Shown: in pieces, positions 14,662 through 22,793 of the stretch | Layout of the letters: the number at the start of each line of letters is the position of its first letter | How positions within the stretch are numbered: the stretch's first letter is position 1 | DNA from: an uncultured Oscillospiraceae bacterium | Lineage (GTDB): Bacteria > Bacillota > Clostridia > Oscillospirales > Oscillospiraceae | Reading direction: 5' to 3' | Length of the DNA: 35,535 nt | Assembly: GCA_944387775.1 (NCBI GenBank) | Contig: CALXGE010000013.1 | Location: forward strand, 1-35,535 | Program-made: the position numbers and the translations under genes | Notes under the pieces: model-generated | What the model saw: only the letters and a program-made list of their open reading frames with translations | Database searches by the model: none | Told to the model about the DNA's origin: nothing

Positions 14662-14720
14662 GGGGAAAACCGGCGGCGTATATCCCAAAGCGGTATATGC
14701 CCCGAAAGGAAGAGGATGCT

Positions 14721-15539
14721 GTGGCAGAACTGAAGGGAAAAAAGCTGTTTCTGTTGGACATGGACGGCACCATCTACCTGGACAATGATCTCTTTCCGGG
14801 GACCATCCCCTTCCTGTGCTGGGTCCGGGAGATGGGAGGGACGTACCTCTTTCTCACCAACAACTCCTCCCGGTCTGTAGAGGCCTATGTGGAAAAGCTG
14901 GGGCGGCTGGGCATCGAAGCGGTGAAGGAGGATTTTCTCACCAGCGTGGACGCCCTGATCGCGGACTTGCAGGCGGGACCCAGACGGAAACTGTGCTACG
15001 CCTTCGGCACGGAGAGCTTCCGCAGCCAGCTCCGGGAGGCCGGCATCCCGGTGACGGACCGCCTGGAGGAGAATATCGACTGCCTCCTCATCGGCTTTGA
15101 TACAGAGCTCACCTTCCAGAAGCTGGAGGATGCCTGTATTCTGCTGAACCGGGGGGTGGACTTTATCGCTACCAACCCCGACTGGGTCTGCCCCACCTGG
15201 TACGGCGCTGTGCCGGACTGCGGCAGCGTCTGCGAGATGCTGTACCGGGCCACCGGGCGGCGGCCCCGGGTCATCGGCAAGCCCCAGCGGGCCATGGTGG
15301 ACCTGGCCCTGCGCCGTACGGGCCTTCCGCCTCAGGCGGCTCTGGTGGTGGGAGACCGGCTGTACACCGATATCGCCTGCGGCGTGAACGCCGGGGTGGA
15401 TGCCGCCTTTGTCCTCTCCGGGGAGGGGACCCTGGCGGATCTGGAGACCAGCGACGTGAAGCCCACCTGGGTGTTTGACGACATTGCCGCCCTCCACAGG
15501 GCGCTGCGGGAGGAGGAAAACCATGGACAGCACCATTGA
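14721..15539 (+). CDS. HAD-IIA (NagD-type) sugar phosphatase family protein
   Basis: Cytoplasmic haloacid-dehalogenase hydrolase, 272 residues, the usual size for the NagD/4-nitrophenylphosphatase group. The nucleophile motif LLDMDGTIY (Asp13, Asp15) is at the N-terminus, motif II is FLTNNSS, the lysine motif is GKPQRAM and the acidic motif GDRLYTDI closes the site. Substrates of the family are sugar or glycerol phosphates; the true one is unknown. The GTG at 14721 is chosen because an AGGAAGAGG ribosome binding site lies 5 nt upstream. An ATG at 14697 would add eight residues but has a poor site. The last 17 nt overlap the methyltransferase start, showing translational coupling. Confidence 0.9.
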   Translation: MAELKGKKLFLLDMDGTIYLDNDLFPGTIPFLCWVREMGGTYLFLTNNSSRSVEAYVEKLGRLGIEAVKEDFLTSVDALIADLQAGPRRKLCYAFGTESFRSQLREAGIPVTDRLEENIDCLLIGFDTELTFQKLEDACILLNRGVDFIATNPDWVCPTWYGAVPDCGSVCEMLYRATGRRPRVIGKPQRAMVDLALRRTGLPPQAALVVGDRLYTDIACGVNAGVDAAFVLSGEGTLADLETSDVKPTWVFDDIAALHRALREEENHGQHH

Positions 15540-16338
15540 GGCCGTCCGGGGCTACTACGACGAACATGCACAGCTGGAGTGGGACCGTCTTAAGGAGCGC
15601 CCCTTCGAGTTCATCTTCACAACGGAAATGATGGAGCGGTACGTCCGCCCCGGAGACCGAATCCTGGACATCGGCGGCGGGCCGGGGCGCTACAGCATCC
15701 ACTTCGCTAAGGTGGGCTGTCAGGTGGTGCTGGCGGAGCTCTCCAGCGGCAACGTGGCGTTGGCCCGGGAGAAGGCGGCGGAGGCAGGAGTGGCCATCGA
15801 GACCCACGTGTGTGACTGCCTTGCCTTGGACCAGCTGGACCTGGGCCAGTTTGACCACGTGTTTCTCATGGGGCCTCTGTACCACCTCCAGCGGGAGGAG
15901 GACCGGGTCCGGGCGGTGCAGATGGCTTTGAAGCACCTCAAGCCTGGCGGACTGCTGTATGCGTCCTTCATCCTGCTTTTTGCAGGGATCATCTACGATC
16001 TGCAAAATGAGGGCCTTGTGGTGGAGGATCTGCAAAATCCCCTGGTGATGGAACTGGTGGAGGCGGTGGACCGGGGAGAGGACTACTGTGGCCCCGGGTT
16101 TACGGAAGTCTACTTCTATCACCAGCGCAACATCCTGCCCTTTATGGCCCGGTTCCCGCTGGAAAAGCTGCACCTCTTTGGCCAGGAAGGTATTCTGGCC
16201 CCCAACTACCGGGAGATCATGGCTCGGAGCCCGGAGGAGTTTCAGTCCTGGCTCACGGTGGCCCGGCGGTACCTGGAGGTACCGGAGCTGCTGTCCTATT
16301 CCGAGCACGCCATGTATATCGGCAGAAAGCTGCCGTAA
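15523..16338 (+). CDS. Class I SAM-dependent methyltransferase
   Basis: 271 residues. Motif I, ILDIGGGPGRYS, lies at about 47-58 and a typical post-I acidic end follows (LAELSSGN). The post-motif line FDHVFLMGPLYHL corresponds to motif IV of small-molecule methyltransferases, and LKPGGLLYASFI to the motif VI strand. No membrane segment. The ATG at 15523 has GGAGGAGG upstream, within the end of the HAD gene (17-nt overlap). The acceptor cannot be named. The MFS gene follows after 25 nt. The tight overlap with a phosphatase and nearness to a transporter suggest one small-molecule pathway, which is inference. Confidence 0.9.
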   Translation: MDSTIEAVRGYYDEHAQLEWDRLKERPFEFIFTTEMMERYVRPGDRILDIGGGPGRYSIHFAKVGCQVVLAELSSGNVALAREKAAEAGVAIETHVCDCLALDQLDLGQFDHVFLMGPLYHLQREEDRVRAVQMALKHLKPGGLLYASFILLFAGIIYDLQNEGLVVEDLQNPLVMELVEAVDRGEDYCGPGFTEVYFYHQRNILPFMARFPLEKLHLFGQEGILAPNYREIMARSPEEFQSWLTVARRYLEVPELLSYSEHAMYIGRKLP

Positions 16339-16363
16339 TGGAAAACGACGAGGGAGAGAACAT

Positions 16364-17698
16364 ATGAAGCTGAACAACAAGCGGACGGTCCTGGTGGGCC
16401 TGGCCTTTCTGTCCATCTGCGCCTTCTGGCAGATGTATGACAATGTGGTGCCCCTGATCCTGACCAATACCTTCCACATGAATGAGTCGGTGTCCGGCAC
16501 CATTATGGCGGCGGACAACATTCTGGCGCTGTTCCTGCTGCCCTTCTTCGGCGGGCTGTCGGACAGGCTGTCTACCCGGCTGGGGCGGCGTACGCCCTTT
16601 ATCCTGGGGGGTACCGCGGCGGCAGTGATCCTCATGAACCTGCTGCCCATTTTGGATAACCGCTATGCGGCGGCAGCGGATACCATGGCCCTGGGGGCCT
16701 TCGTGGTGGTGCTGGGACTGCTGCTCATCGCCATGGGTACCTACCGCTCCCCGGCGGTGGCCCTGATGCCCGATGTGACGCCTAAGCCTCTGCGCAGCAA
16801 GGCCAACGCCATCATCAACCTCATGGGGGCCGTGGGCGGCATGATCTATCTGGCGGTGGCGGCGGTGCTCTACCCCAACAGCAAGGTGGAGGGCCTTGCC
16901 CACGTAAACTATCAGCCCCTGTTCCTGGTGGTCAGCGTCATCATGATCGTAGCAGTGGCCATTATGTACATTACCATCCGGGAGCCCAAGCTCTACGCAG
17001 AAAACCAGGCCTATGAGGCGGCTCACCCGGAGATGAACCTGGCGAAGGACGACGGTAGCGGCCACGAGGTGCTGCCATCTGACGTGAAGCGGAGCCTTGG
17101 TTTCATTCTGGCCTCCATCGCCCTGTGGTTTATCGGCTACAACGGCGTCACCACCTGGTTTACCACCTATGTCAGCCAGGTCATGGGAGAGGGCCTGGGC
17201 GGCGCCTCTACCTGCCTGCTCATTGCCACTGGCGGCGCCATCGTCTCCTACATCCCGGTAGGCGAGGTGGCCTCCCGGGTAGGCCGGAAAAAGACCATTC
17301 AGGCGGGGGCCCTGCTCCTGGCAGCCTGCTTCATGGCGGGGTATTTCCTCACCACCCATTTCCGGGAGATCAACGCTATTATGTATGTGGTGTTTGTACT
17401 GGTGGGCCTTGCCTGGGCCGCCATCAACGTCAACTCCCTGCCCATGGTGGTGGAGATGTGCAAGGGCAGCGACGTGGGCAAGTTCACCGGTTACTACTAC
17501 ACCGCCTCCATGCTGGCCCAGGTCATCACACCGGTGGCGGCAGGTACCCTGATGCGGCAGGTGGGGTATTTTACCCTCTTCCCCTACGCGGCGTTCTTTG
17601 TGGCTTTGAGCTTTATCACCATGTGCTTCGTCCGCCATGGTGACTGTAAGGCGGAAGCCAAGCGGGGACTGGAGGCTTTTGAGGATATGGACGACTAA
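16364..17698 (+). CDS. MFS transporter, SLC45/sugar-type
   Basis: Membrane transporter of 444 residues with about 12 helices. DRLSTRLGRRTPFI after helix 2 is the MFS loop motif. The TYRSPAVALMPDVTP segment followed by SKANAIINLMG is typical of the SLC45-like/GPH sugar:cation group that includes sucrose and maltose symporters. A central polar loop lies between helices 6 and 7 (about 205-240). Transport of a disaccharide or other glycoside is likely but not shown. The ATG at 16364 follows AGGGAGAG. The next gene, a glycerophosphodiesterase, starts 18 nt after the stop. Confidence 0.9.
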   Translation: MKLNNKRTVLVGLAFLSICAFWQMYDNVVPLILTNTFHMNESVSGTIMAADNILALFLLPFFGGLSDRLSTRLGRRTPFILGGTAAAVILMNLLPILDNRYAAAADTMALGAFVVVLGLLLIAMGTYRSPAVALMPDVTPKPLRSKANAIINLMGAVGGMIYLAVAAVLYPNSKVEGLAHVNYQPLFLVVSVIMIVAVAIMYITIREPKLYAENQAYEAAHPEMNLAKDDGSGHEVLPSDVKRSLGFILASIALWFIGYNGVTTWFTTYVSQVMGEGLGGASTCLLIATGGAIVSYIPVGEVASRVGRKKTIQAGALLLAACFMAGYFLTTHFREINAIMYVVFVLVGLAWAAINVNSLPMVVEMCKGSDVGKFTGYYYTASMLAQVITPVAAGTLMRQVGYFTLFPYAAFFVALSFITMCFVRHGDCKAEAKRGLEAFEDMDD

Positions 17699-17716
17699 AG
17701 AAAGGAAGCATGAGAG

Positions 17717-18556
17717 ATGAAAAAGATCGCACGGGGCGCGGTAGGGGTCCTGGCAGCGGGGGCTGCCGCCGCCGCCGCCGGCTGGTGCCTGCTGCTGCGT
17801 CCCCGGCGGAATCAGCCGGGATGGGAAAAATTTGAGGGCGTACGCTACGCCCACCGGGGTCTCCACGATGCAGAAGCTGGGATTCCGGAGAACTCTCTGG
17901 CCGCCTTCCGGCGGGCAGTGGAGCAGGGCTTTGGCGCGGAGCTGGACATCCACCTGATGGCCGACGGCAACCTGGCGGTGGTCCACGACAGCGACCTGAC
18001 AAGGGTGTGCGGAAAGGAAGGCTGCATTGAGGACCTGACGGCGGCGGACCTTGCAGACTACCCCCTCCAGGGCACGACGGAGACTATCCCCCTGCTGGAA
18101 GAGGTGCTGCCCATCTTCGCAGGAAAGACTCCTCTGATTGTGGAGCTAAAGGTGGCGGGCAACGCCGACGCCCTGGTGGACGCGGCTATGGCCCGGCTGG
18201 AGGGCTATCCCGGACTCTACTGTGTGGAGTCCTTCCATCCGGCGGCCCTGCTGGCGTTGAAGAAGCGGTACCCCTGGGTGATCCGGGGACAGCTGTCGGA
18301 GAACTTCTTCCGGGGCAGTGAGACGGGACTGCTCTCCCGTCCGTCGGCGGCAGTGATGACGCTGCTGCTGACCACCTCTGCCACCCGGCCGGATTTCATT
18401 GCCTATCACTACATGGACCGGGCCTGCCCCAGCCTCCGGCTGATGAAACGGCTCTACGGCGTCCATGAGGTGGCCTGGACGGTCCGCAGCCGGGAGGATA
18501 TGGAGCTCTTGGAGCAGGAAGGCGTCACGGTGATCTTTGAGGGCTTTGTGCCGTAA
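17717..18556 (+). CDS. Membrane-anchored glycerophosphodiester phosphodiesterase
   Basis: Enzyme of the GDPD family that hydrolyses glycerophosphodiesters to an alcohol and glycerol 3-phosphate. 279 residues. One N-terminal hydrophobic segment (about 7-27, Ala-rich) likely anchors it, followed by a basic RPRRN. The active-site landmarks are all present: AHRG (His46, Arg47), ENS (Glu58, Asn59), ELDIH (Glu75, Asp77, His79) and VVHD (His90). Metal ligands are therefore complete. It is the last gene of the HAD-methyltransferase-MFS run and is followed by a 20-bp hairpin. Physiological substrate unknown. Confidence 0.93.
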   Translation: MKKIARGAVGVLAAGAAAAAAGWCLLLRPRRNQPGWEKFEGVRYAHRGLHDAEAGIPENSLAAFRRAVEQGFGAELDIHLMADGNLAVVHDSDLTRVCGKEGCIEDLTAADLADYPLQGTTETIPLLEEVLPIFAGKTPLIVELKVAGNADALVDAAMARLEGYPGLYCVESFHPAALLALKKRYPWVIRGQLSENFFRGSETGLLSRPSAAVMTLLLTTSATRPDFIAYHYMDRACPSLRLMKRLYGVHEVAWTVRSREDMELLEQEGVTVIFEGFVP

Positions 18557-18573
18557 GAACAGAGCATAACAGA

Positions 18574-18617
18574 CAGCAGCCGGGGGACAGGTTATAGAAC
18601 CTGTCCCCCGGCTGCTG
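18574..18617. terminator. Hairpin between converging gdpD-like and spoVAF-like genes
   Basis: A perfect 20-bp stem (18574-18593 with 18598-18617) with a 4-nt loop lies 18 nt after one stop and 13 nt before the other. There is no long T-run on either strand, so it is read as a shared terminator with moderate confidence. Confidence 0.7.
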
Positions 18618-18629
18618 CTTCGCATTCTG

Positions 18630-20048
18630 TCAGCTGTTGTGACGGCTGATGGGGTGGCGCAGGAGGATGCGGCTGAGGGCCTTGCCGTTGAAGGGATAGA
18701 GGGGGTAGAGGTACCCTTTCCCCAGAATGGGCTTGGTGGTGACAAGGAGAACCAGGAAGAGCAGAATGCCCGCTACCAACCCCCATACGTCGAAGGCTGC
18801 GATGAGAAGCAGTATCACCATGCGCATCAGCTTGAGGGCGTAGCCCAGCTCAAAGCTGGGCTGGGCAAAGTTGGCAATGGCCACAAAGGCCATGTAGACC
18901 AGCACCTCCGGTACCAGCCACCGGGCCTGAACGGCAAATTCTCCCAGGATCAGGGCGCCCAGCATGCTGAAGGAGCTGCTGAGAGCATCCGGGGTGTTGA
19001 GGGAGGCCAGCTTCAGAAGGTCCACCACAAATTCCAGCAGCAGCATCTGTACCAAAAGGGGGACGCTGCCCTCCTCCTCCGGGGCCACGAATTGAAGGAA
19101 TTCCGGGGCCTGGGAGGGGTCCTTCACCAGGAGATACCACAGTGGCGTAATAAAGAGGGACAGCAGCATCACCGCAATGCGGAGGTACCTAAGATAGGTA
19201 CCCACCAGGGGCGGAAAGTAGTAGTCGTTGGCCTCCTCCATGAAGTCAAAAAAGCTGGTGGGCAGCAGCATCACCGACGGGGAGTTGTCTACCAGGAGGA
19301 CGATGTTTCCCTCCATCACGCAGGAGGTGGCGGAGTCGGGCCGCTCGGTGTAGCGGACCTTGGGGAAAGGATTGTACCACTGGGGCGCCATCATGGCCTC
19401 GGCAATGCTCTCCTGGCTCATGGCAGTGGAGTTGACGTCGATCGCCGCCAGTTTTTTCCGCAGAGTATTCAGCTCCTCCTGGTCCACCTTGCTCTCCAGA
19501 TAGGCCAGCACTACGTCAGTCTTGCTGCGCTTGCCCACCTTGTGGCTTTCCAACGTCAGATCGCTGTCCCGGATCCGGCGGCGGAGCAGGGCGGTGTTCT
19601 GTACCAGGGTCTCGGTGAAGCCGTCGTGGCTGCCCCGGAGGACCTTGCCGTCGGAGGGCTCTGACACCGCCCGACAGGGGTAGCCCTTGGCGTCGATGAG
19701 GGCGCAGTGGTCAAAGCCGTCTACCAGCAGTACACTTTTGCCCAGAAAGGCCCCAGTGAGGATGTTGTCTACCTTGTTTTCACAGTCTACCTCGCAGAAG
19801 GTGATGCACCGGTCAATGAAATCCTGCATATCCGCAGCATTTTCTGCCAGCTGAGCCCCCCGGCCCAGCAGAAAGGAGCAGATCCGCTCGATGACGCCGT
19901 CGTCGCCGTAGCCGTCAATGACATAAAGGCGGCCCCGGCGGCTGCCGATCCACAGATCCCGGGAGATCACGTCGTAGCTGCGGCCCACCCCCAGCAGATC
20001 GTCCAGCGTTGCCTGATTGTCGCTGAGTTTGTCCGTAAGCTGATCCAT
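18630..20048 (-). CDS. spoVAF: SpoVAF/GerA-family spore germination protein
   Basis: Inner spore-membrane protein, 472 residues, close to SpoVAF. A soluble N-terminal domain (to about residue 290) is followed by five or six membrane helices and a short basic tail. The start region GVGRSYDVISRDLWIG and the later SEPSDGKVLRGSHDGFTE with NTALLRRRIRD resemble SpoVAF more than the GerAA receptor subunits, which is recognition by eye. No GerB or GerC partner is present. The ATG at 20048 follows GGGAGGA. A forespore-type promoter lies upstream. It is about 12 kb from spoVAD-spoVAE rather than in that operon, where Bacillus has it. It probably amplifies germination along with the dipicolinate channel. 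Confidence 0.9.
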   Translation of the reverse strand: MDQLTDKLSDNQATLDDLLGVGRSYDVISRDLWIGSRRGRLYVIDGYGDDGVIERICSFLLGRGAQLAENAADMQDFIDRCITFCEVDCENKVDNILTGAFLGKSVLLVDGFDHCALIDAKGYPCRAVSEPSDGKVLRGSHDGFTETLVQNTALLRRRIRDSDLTLESHKVGKRSKTDVVLAYLESKVDQEELNTLRKKLAAIDVNSTAMSQESIAEAMMAPQWYNPFPKVRYTERPDSATSCVMEGNIVLLVDNSPSVMLLPTSFFDFMEEANDYYFPPLVGTYLRYLRIAVMLLSLFITPLWYLLVKDPSQAPEFLQFVAPEEEGSVPLLVQMLLLEFVVDLLKLASLNTPDALSSSFSMLGALILGEFAVQARWLVPEVLVYMAFVAIANFAQPSFELGYALKLMRMVILLLIAAFDVWGLVAGILLFLVLLVTTKPILGKGYLYPLYPFNGKALSRILLRHPISRHNS

Positions 20049-20079
20049 GGTTTATCCTCCCTGAGACGGTATTTGGTGG

Positions 20080-20109
20080 TAGTGTGCCCCGTGGCGGGGC
20101 AGAATATGC
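20080..20109 (-). promoter_or_regulatory. Forespore (sigma-G-like) promoter for the spoVAF-like gene
   Basis: Minus strand: GCATA (20109-20105), 18 nt, CACACTA (20086-20080), about 31 nt before the ATG. The -35 fits GHATR fully and the -10 fits CATnHTA with one mismatch. It resembles the spoVAD element at 6826-6854. Confidence 0.5.
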
Positions 20110-20143
20110 CCATGAGAGGCGGACATTTTGCCAGTTGTTTACC

Positions 20144-20171
20144 TTGCGTTTTTTTCTCAGTCAGGTATAAT
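20144..20171 (+). promoter_or_regulatory. Promoter for the LysR-type regulator
   Basis: TTGCGT (20144-20149), 16 nt, perfect TATAAT (20166-20171), 27 nt before the ATG at 20199. The run of T between the boxes is noted. No clear LysR box (T-N11-A) was fixed. Confidence 0.55.
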
Positions 20172-20198
20172 GAATCCAAACGGGAAAGGAGGCAGTCC

Positions 20199-21086
20199 AT
20201 GGAGACCAAAAAGTGGGAGGCGCTGCTGACGGCGGTGGAGCTGGGAAGCTTCACCAGGGCGGCGGAGAAGCTGGGGTGTACCCAGTCGGGACTTACCCAT
20301 ATGATGAATAGTCTGGAGGGAGAAGTAGGCTTTCCACTGCTGGTCCGGGATCGCTACGGCGTGCGGCTGACCACGGCGGGGGAGCGGCTGCTGCCTGCTG
20401 TGCGGGAACTGCTTCAGACAGAGCGCCGCCTGGAGGGTGAGATCGCTGCCCAGAGCAGCAGCAAGCGGGAAAATATTCGGGTGGCGGCCTATTCCAGTAT
20501 CTGCATGCACTGGCTGCCTACCATTGTCCAGCAGTTCCGCTGGGCTTTTCCGGACGTATCCGTGGACATCCGCATGGGCAGCGTGGAGGAGATGTATCGC
20601 TGGCTCCAGGAGGACAAGGTGGACCTGAGCTTTGCCAGCCGTCAGGACCGGGGCCGCTACGACTGGGTGCCGCTGTGGGACGATCCTCTGCTGGCCATCC
20701 TGCCTATGGACTATCCGGCGGAGGGAAAGGATCGCTTCCCGGTGGCGGAGTTTGGGGGCAAGGAGTTTTTGATGCCCTCCCTGGGGTTTGATTTGGATAT
20801 TCTCCGAGTGTTTGGGGATCTGGACGTCCGGCCGGACATCAAGGATACCCAGGTGGAGGATGCGGCGATATTGTCCATGGTGGAGCACGGTCTGGGCTTC
20901 AGCATTCTCTCGGAACTGGTGCTCCAGGGCCGACAAGACAATGTCCGGAGCCTGCCGCTGGACCCGCCGGCCTGCCGCCGTATCGGCATCGCCGTGCCGT
21001 CCTTGACGGAGGCATCCCCCATTATCCGGCAGTTTATTGACTACTCCACCCGCATTGTAGCGGAGCTCCACCAGCCGCAGCTATAA
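20199..21086 (+). CDS. LysR-family transcriptional regulator
   Basis: 295 residues. The N-terminal winged helix-turn-helix (about 1-62) includes GSFTRAAEKLGCTQSGLTHMM, written here in part as GSFTRAAEKLG and CTQSGLTH. An effector-binding domain of type-2 periplasmic-binding-protein fold follows from about residue 88. The AAAGGAGG ribosome binding site ends 6 nt before the ATG at 20199. A longer open frame exists upstream but crosses the promoter. LysR genes often control a divergent neighbour, but the divergent gene here has a forespore-type promoter, so its target may be elsewhere. The inducer cannot be inferred. A terminator follows at 21095-21123. Confidence 0.95.
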   Translation: METKKWEALLTAVELGSFTRAAEKLGCTQSGLTHMMNSLEGEVGFPLLVRDRYGVRLTTAGERLLPAVRELLQTERRLEGEIAAQSSSKRENIRVAAYSSICMHWLPTIVQQFRWAFPDVSVDIRMGSVEEMYRWLQEDKVDLSFASRQDRGRYDWVPLWDDPLLAILPMDYPAEGKDRFPVAEFGGKEFLMPSLGFDLDILRVFGDLDVRPDIKDTQVEDAAILSMVEHGLGFSILSELVLQGRQDNVRSLPLDPPACRRIGIAVPSLTEASPIIRQFIDYSTRIVAELHQPQL

Positions 21087-21094
21087 AATAGAAG

Positions 21095-21123
21095 AGGGCG
21101 GGAGGCCATTGGCCTCCCGCCCT
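21095..21123. terminator. Terminator between lysR and racemase-family genes
   Basis: A 13-bp perfect stem (21095-21107 with 21111-21123) and ATT loop lies 8 nt after the LysR stop and 16 nt before the end of the converging racemase gene. Only short T-runs follow, but placement between two converging stops supports it. Confidence 0.75.
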
Positions 21124-21139
21124 TTGCTGTGCGGTGCAT

Positions 21140-21841
21140 TTATTCTGTCGTCTCTCCTCCGGCAAAGCGGATGGCCCCCAGGGCCAGCTCCAGGGTGGGG
21201 TCGGTGAAGGGATAGTCCAGGTGGTAGAGCTTGGCCGCCAGAGGCAGCTCCGTGCAGCCCAGGATCAGGGTCTGGGCCCCGCGCTGGAGCAGGTTCTCCA
21301 TGGCCCGCCGGGCAGCAGAGGCATCATAGTGGAGGTCACCGGCCTTGACGCCCCGGTAGATCATGTCCATGATGGCCTGCTGGTTCTCTCCCTCCGGAGT
21401 CAAAAGGTCGATGCCGGTGCCGGCAAAGGTCCTCTGGTAGATACCGGTCTGGACAGTACCGTCGGTGGCCAGGAGCCCGGCTGCGGTGATACCCCGTGCC
21501 TGGAGGGCCTGGGCGGTGAGGCGGATCATATGGAGCACCGGGATCTGTACCGCGGCGGCAATGGCGTCATAGAAGTTGTGGGCAGTATTGCAGGGCATGA
21601 TGAGAACGTCGGCCCCCATCTTCTCCAGCAAGGCCGCGCTGGCGGTGAGCTGGGGGGTGGGGTCTTCCCCGCCGTGGAGGAGCGCCGCCGTGCGATCGGG
21701 AATGTTGGTGTTGCTGTCGATCAGGACCCGCAGGTGGTCCTGGTCCTTCTGGGCTCTAGTGTGCAGCGTGATCTTCTCAAACAAGTCGGCAGTGGCCAGA
21801 GGCCCCATGCCGCCGATAATGCCGATGGTCTTCTTTTCCAT
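21140..21841 (-). CDS. Aspartate/glutamate racemase family protein
   Basis: PLP-independent racemase fold, 233 residues, usual for the family. The N-terminus IGIIGGMGPLAT is typical of the YgeA/aspartate-racemase group. Both catalytic cysteines are present, in MPCNTAH and LGCTELPL. They could interconvert L- and D-aspartate or a related amino acid; D-amino acids feed peptidoglycan or the spore cortex, but the substrate is not shown. The ATG at 21841 follows AAAGGAGG by 8 nt. The frame extends further upstream to 21967 but crosses the promoter. No operon partner; the LysR gene converges on it. Confidence 0.92.
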   Translation of the reverse strand: MEKKTIGIIGGMGPLATADLFEKITLHTRAQKDQDHLRVLIDSNTNIPDRTAALLHGGEDPTPQLTASAALLEKMGADVLIMPCNTAHNFYDAIAAAVQIPVLHMIRLTAQALQARGITAAGLLATDGTVQTGIYQRTFAGTGIDLLTPEGENQQAIMDMIYRGVKAGDLHYDASAARRAMENLLQRGAQTLILGCTELPLAAKLYHLDYPFTDPTLELALGAIRFAGGETTE

Positions 21842-21863
21842 GCCGGTCGCCTCCTTTGCCCGT

Positions 21864-21892
21864 AGTCTATCACAGGGACCGGCAGGGCGCAA
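21864..21892 (-). promoter_or_regulatory. Promoter for the racemase-family gene
   Basis: Minus strand: TTGCGC (21892-21887), exactly 17 nt, TAGACT (21869-21864), about 22 nt before the ATG. It also excludes the longer upstream reading frame. Confidence 0.5.
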
Positions 21893-21912
21893 GGGAGAAA
21901 GTGAATGAAGCA

Positions 21913-21957
21913 GAATATCGAAAGAGGCAGCCCACAGGGCCGCCTCTTTCGATATTC
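21913..21957 (-). terminator. Long hairpin beyond the TraX-family remnant
   Basis: A perfect 16-bp stem (21913-21928 with 21942-21957), continued by four more pairs after one mismatch, lies 28 nt past the remnant's stop. No T-run follows on either strand. It marks the GC-rich edge of the AT-rich island and may be its terminator. Confidence 0.55.
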
Positions 21958-21985
21958 GGTAATCCAATGCAGAGAAAAAATTTTA

Positions 21986-22690
21986 CTAGCGCATAATTTT
22001 TGATAAGATCATTAAAATCCACAAATGAGCGGGATAAACCACATAGAATAGCCATTTAGCCGCCTTGCTGTTATTTCCGCGCTCTCCGGAATATAGATAA
22101 ATAGGAAGAATAACGGCTATCATTGCCCATTCGCTATCAAAGCATAATGTTGAGAACAAGGATATTCCTGTGCCGCCCGAATAATAAGATAAGAAGGCTT
22201 TGATAAATAATAAGAAAGACCATATTGCTATGCCAATATAAGCAAATTTTTTCCTGTTATAGCCAAAATAAAAGACAAACAATAGTGGCAAAAGATAGAT
22301 GGAACCTTCACAAAACGGTAATGATAAGATAGATAACGTCCCTGCACCCAAAATCGGGGCGCATTTTTTGATTCCTTTGCTGGATTGTGATAACTGCAAT
22401 AATTTTAAAATCAGCAAATAGACTGCTAATGTCAAGAAAATATTATTTCCCTGCTGCAGCGCATAAAAGTCCATTTCACCTGTTGCATAGTTCACAGAAT
22501 GGAACGTATAGTTGATAGCCATATTTCCTGCCAGCATGATTAGCGCAAACGTACTCCTTTCGTCAAGGAAGGGGCCCTTAAGAATCATTAAAGAAATTTG
22601 AAATATTTGATTTGCATAGCAGATTGGGGGCGTATAGATAACCTCTTGGTATGTTAAATGCTTTAAATCACTGGTTTCTTGTCGGCGCAC
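21986..22690 (-). pseudogene. TraX-family membrane protein remnant, 5' truncated, AT-rich
   Basis: The C-terminal part resembles TraX-type acyltransferase-fold membrane proteins. Six or more hydrophobic segments are present, with NNIFLTL in the middle, WAMIAVILPIYLYSGERG and the family-typical LFYVVYPAHLWIL near the end. The N-terminal portion with the DHI-containing first helix is missing. The upstream frame runs into GC-rich DNA next to ribF, and no ribosome binding site precedes any candidate ATG (22693 has none). Two sampled 60-nt lines are 25% and 40% G+C, against 68% in a neighbouring ribF line. This marks recent acquisition and decay. A 6-bp inverted repeat (GGATCT/AGATCC) lies at the GC-rich junction near 22700. 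A shorter functional protein cannot be excluded. Confidence 0.65.
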
Positions 22691-22741
22691 CATTATGACC
22701 GGATCTGCAGTAGATCCCCGTCGGATGCTGCCGAGGGGTAG

Positions 22742-22793
22742 AAAAAACGGCAACAGCCGCCAGACGAAGGGCTCTCCTCCGCCGGACGGCTGT
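22742..22793 (-). terminator. Terminator of the truB-ribF operon
   Basis: Minus strand: arms ACAGCCG and CGGCTGT (22793-22787 and 22759-22753) with an inner GC-rich stem, followed after a few bases by six T (22747-22742). It overlaps the ribF stop codon and ends transcription before the AT-rich remnant. Confidence 0.8.

Noticed and set aside
13845..14720. Upstream extension of the HAD phosphatase reading frame
   Set aside because: The frame is open but overlaps the papain-fold gene, a terminator and a promoter. The GTG at 14721 with its own ribosome binding site is the better start.
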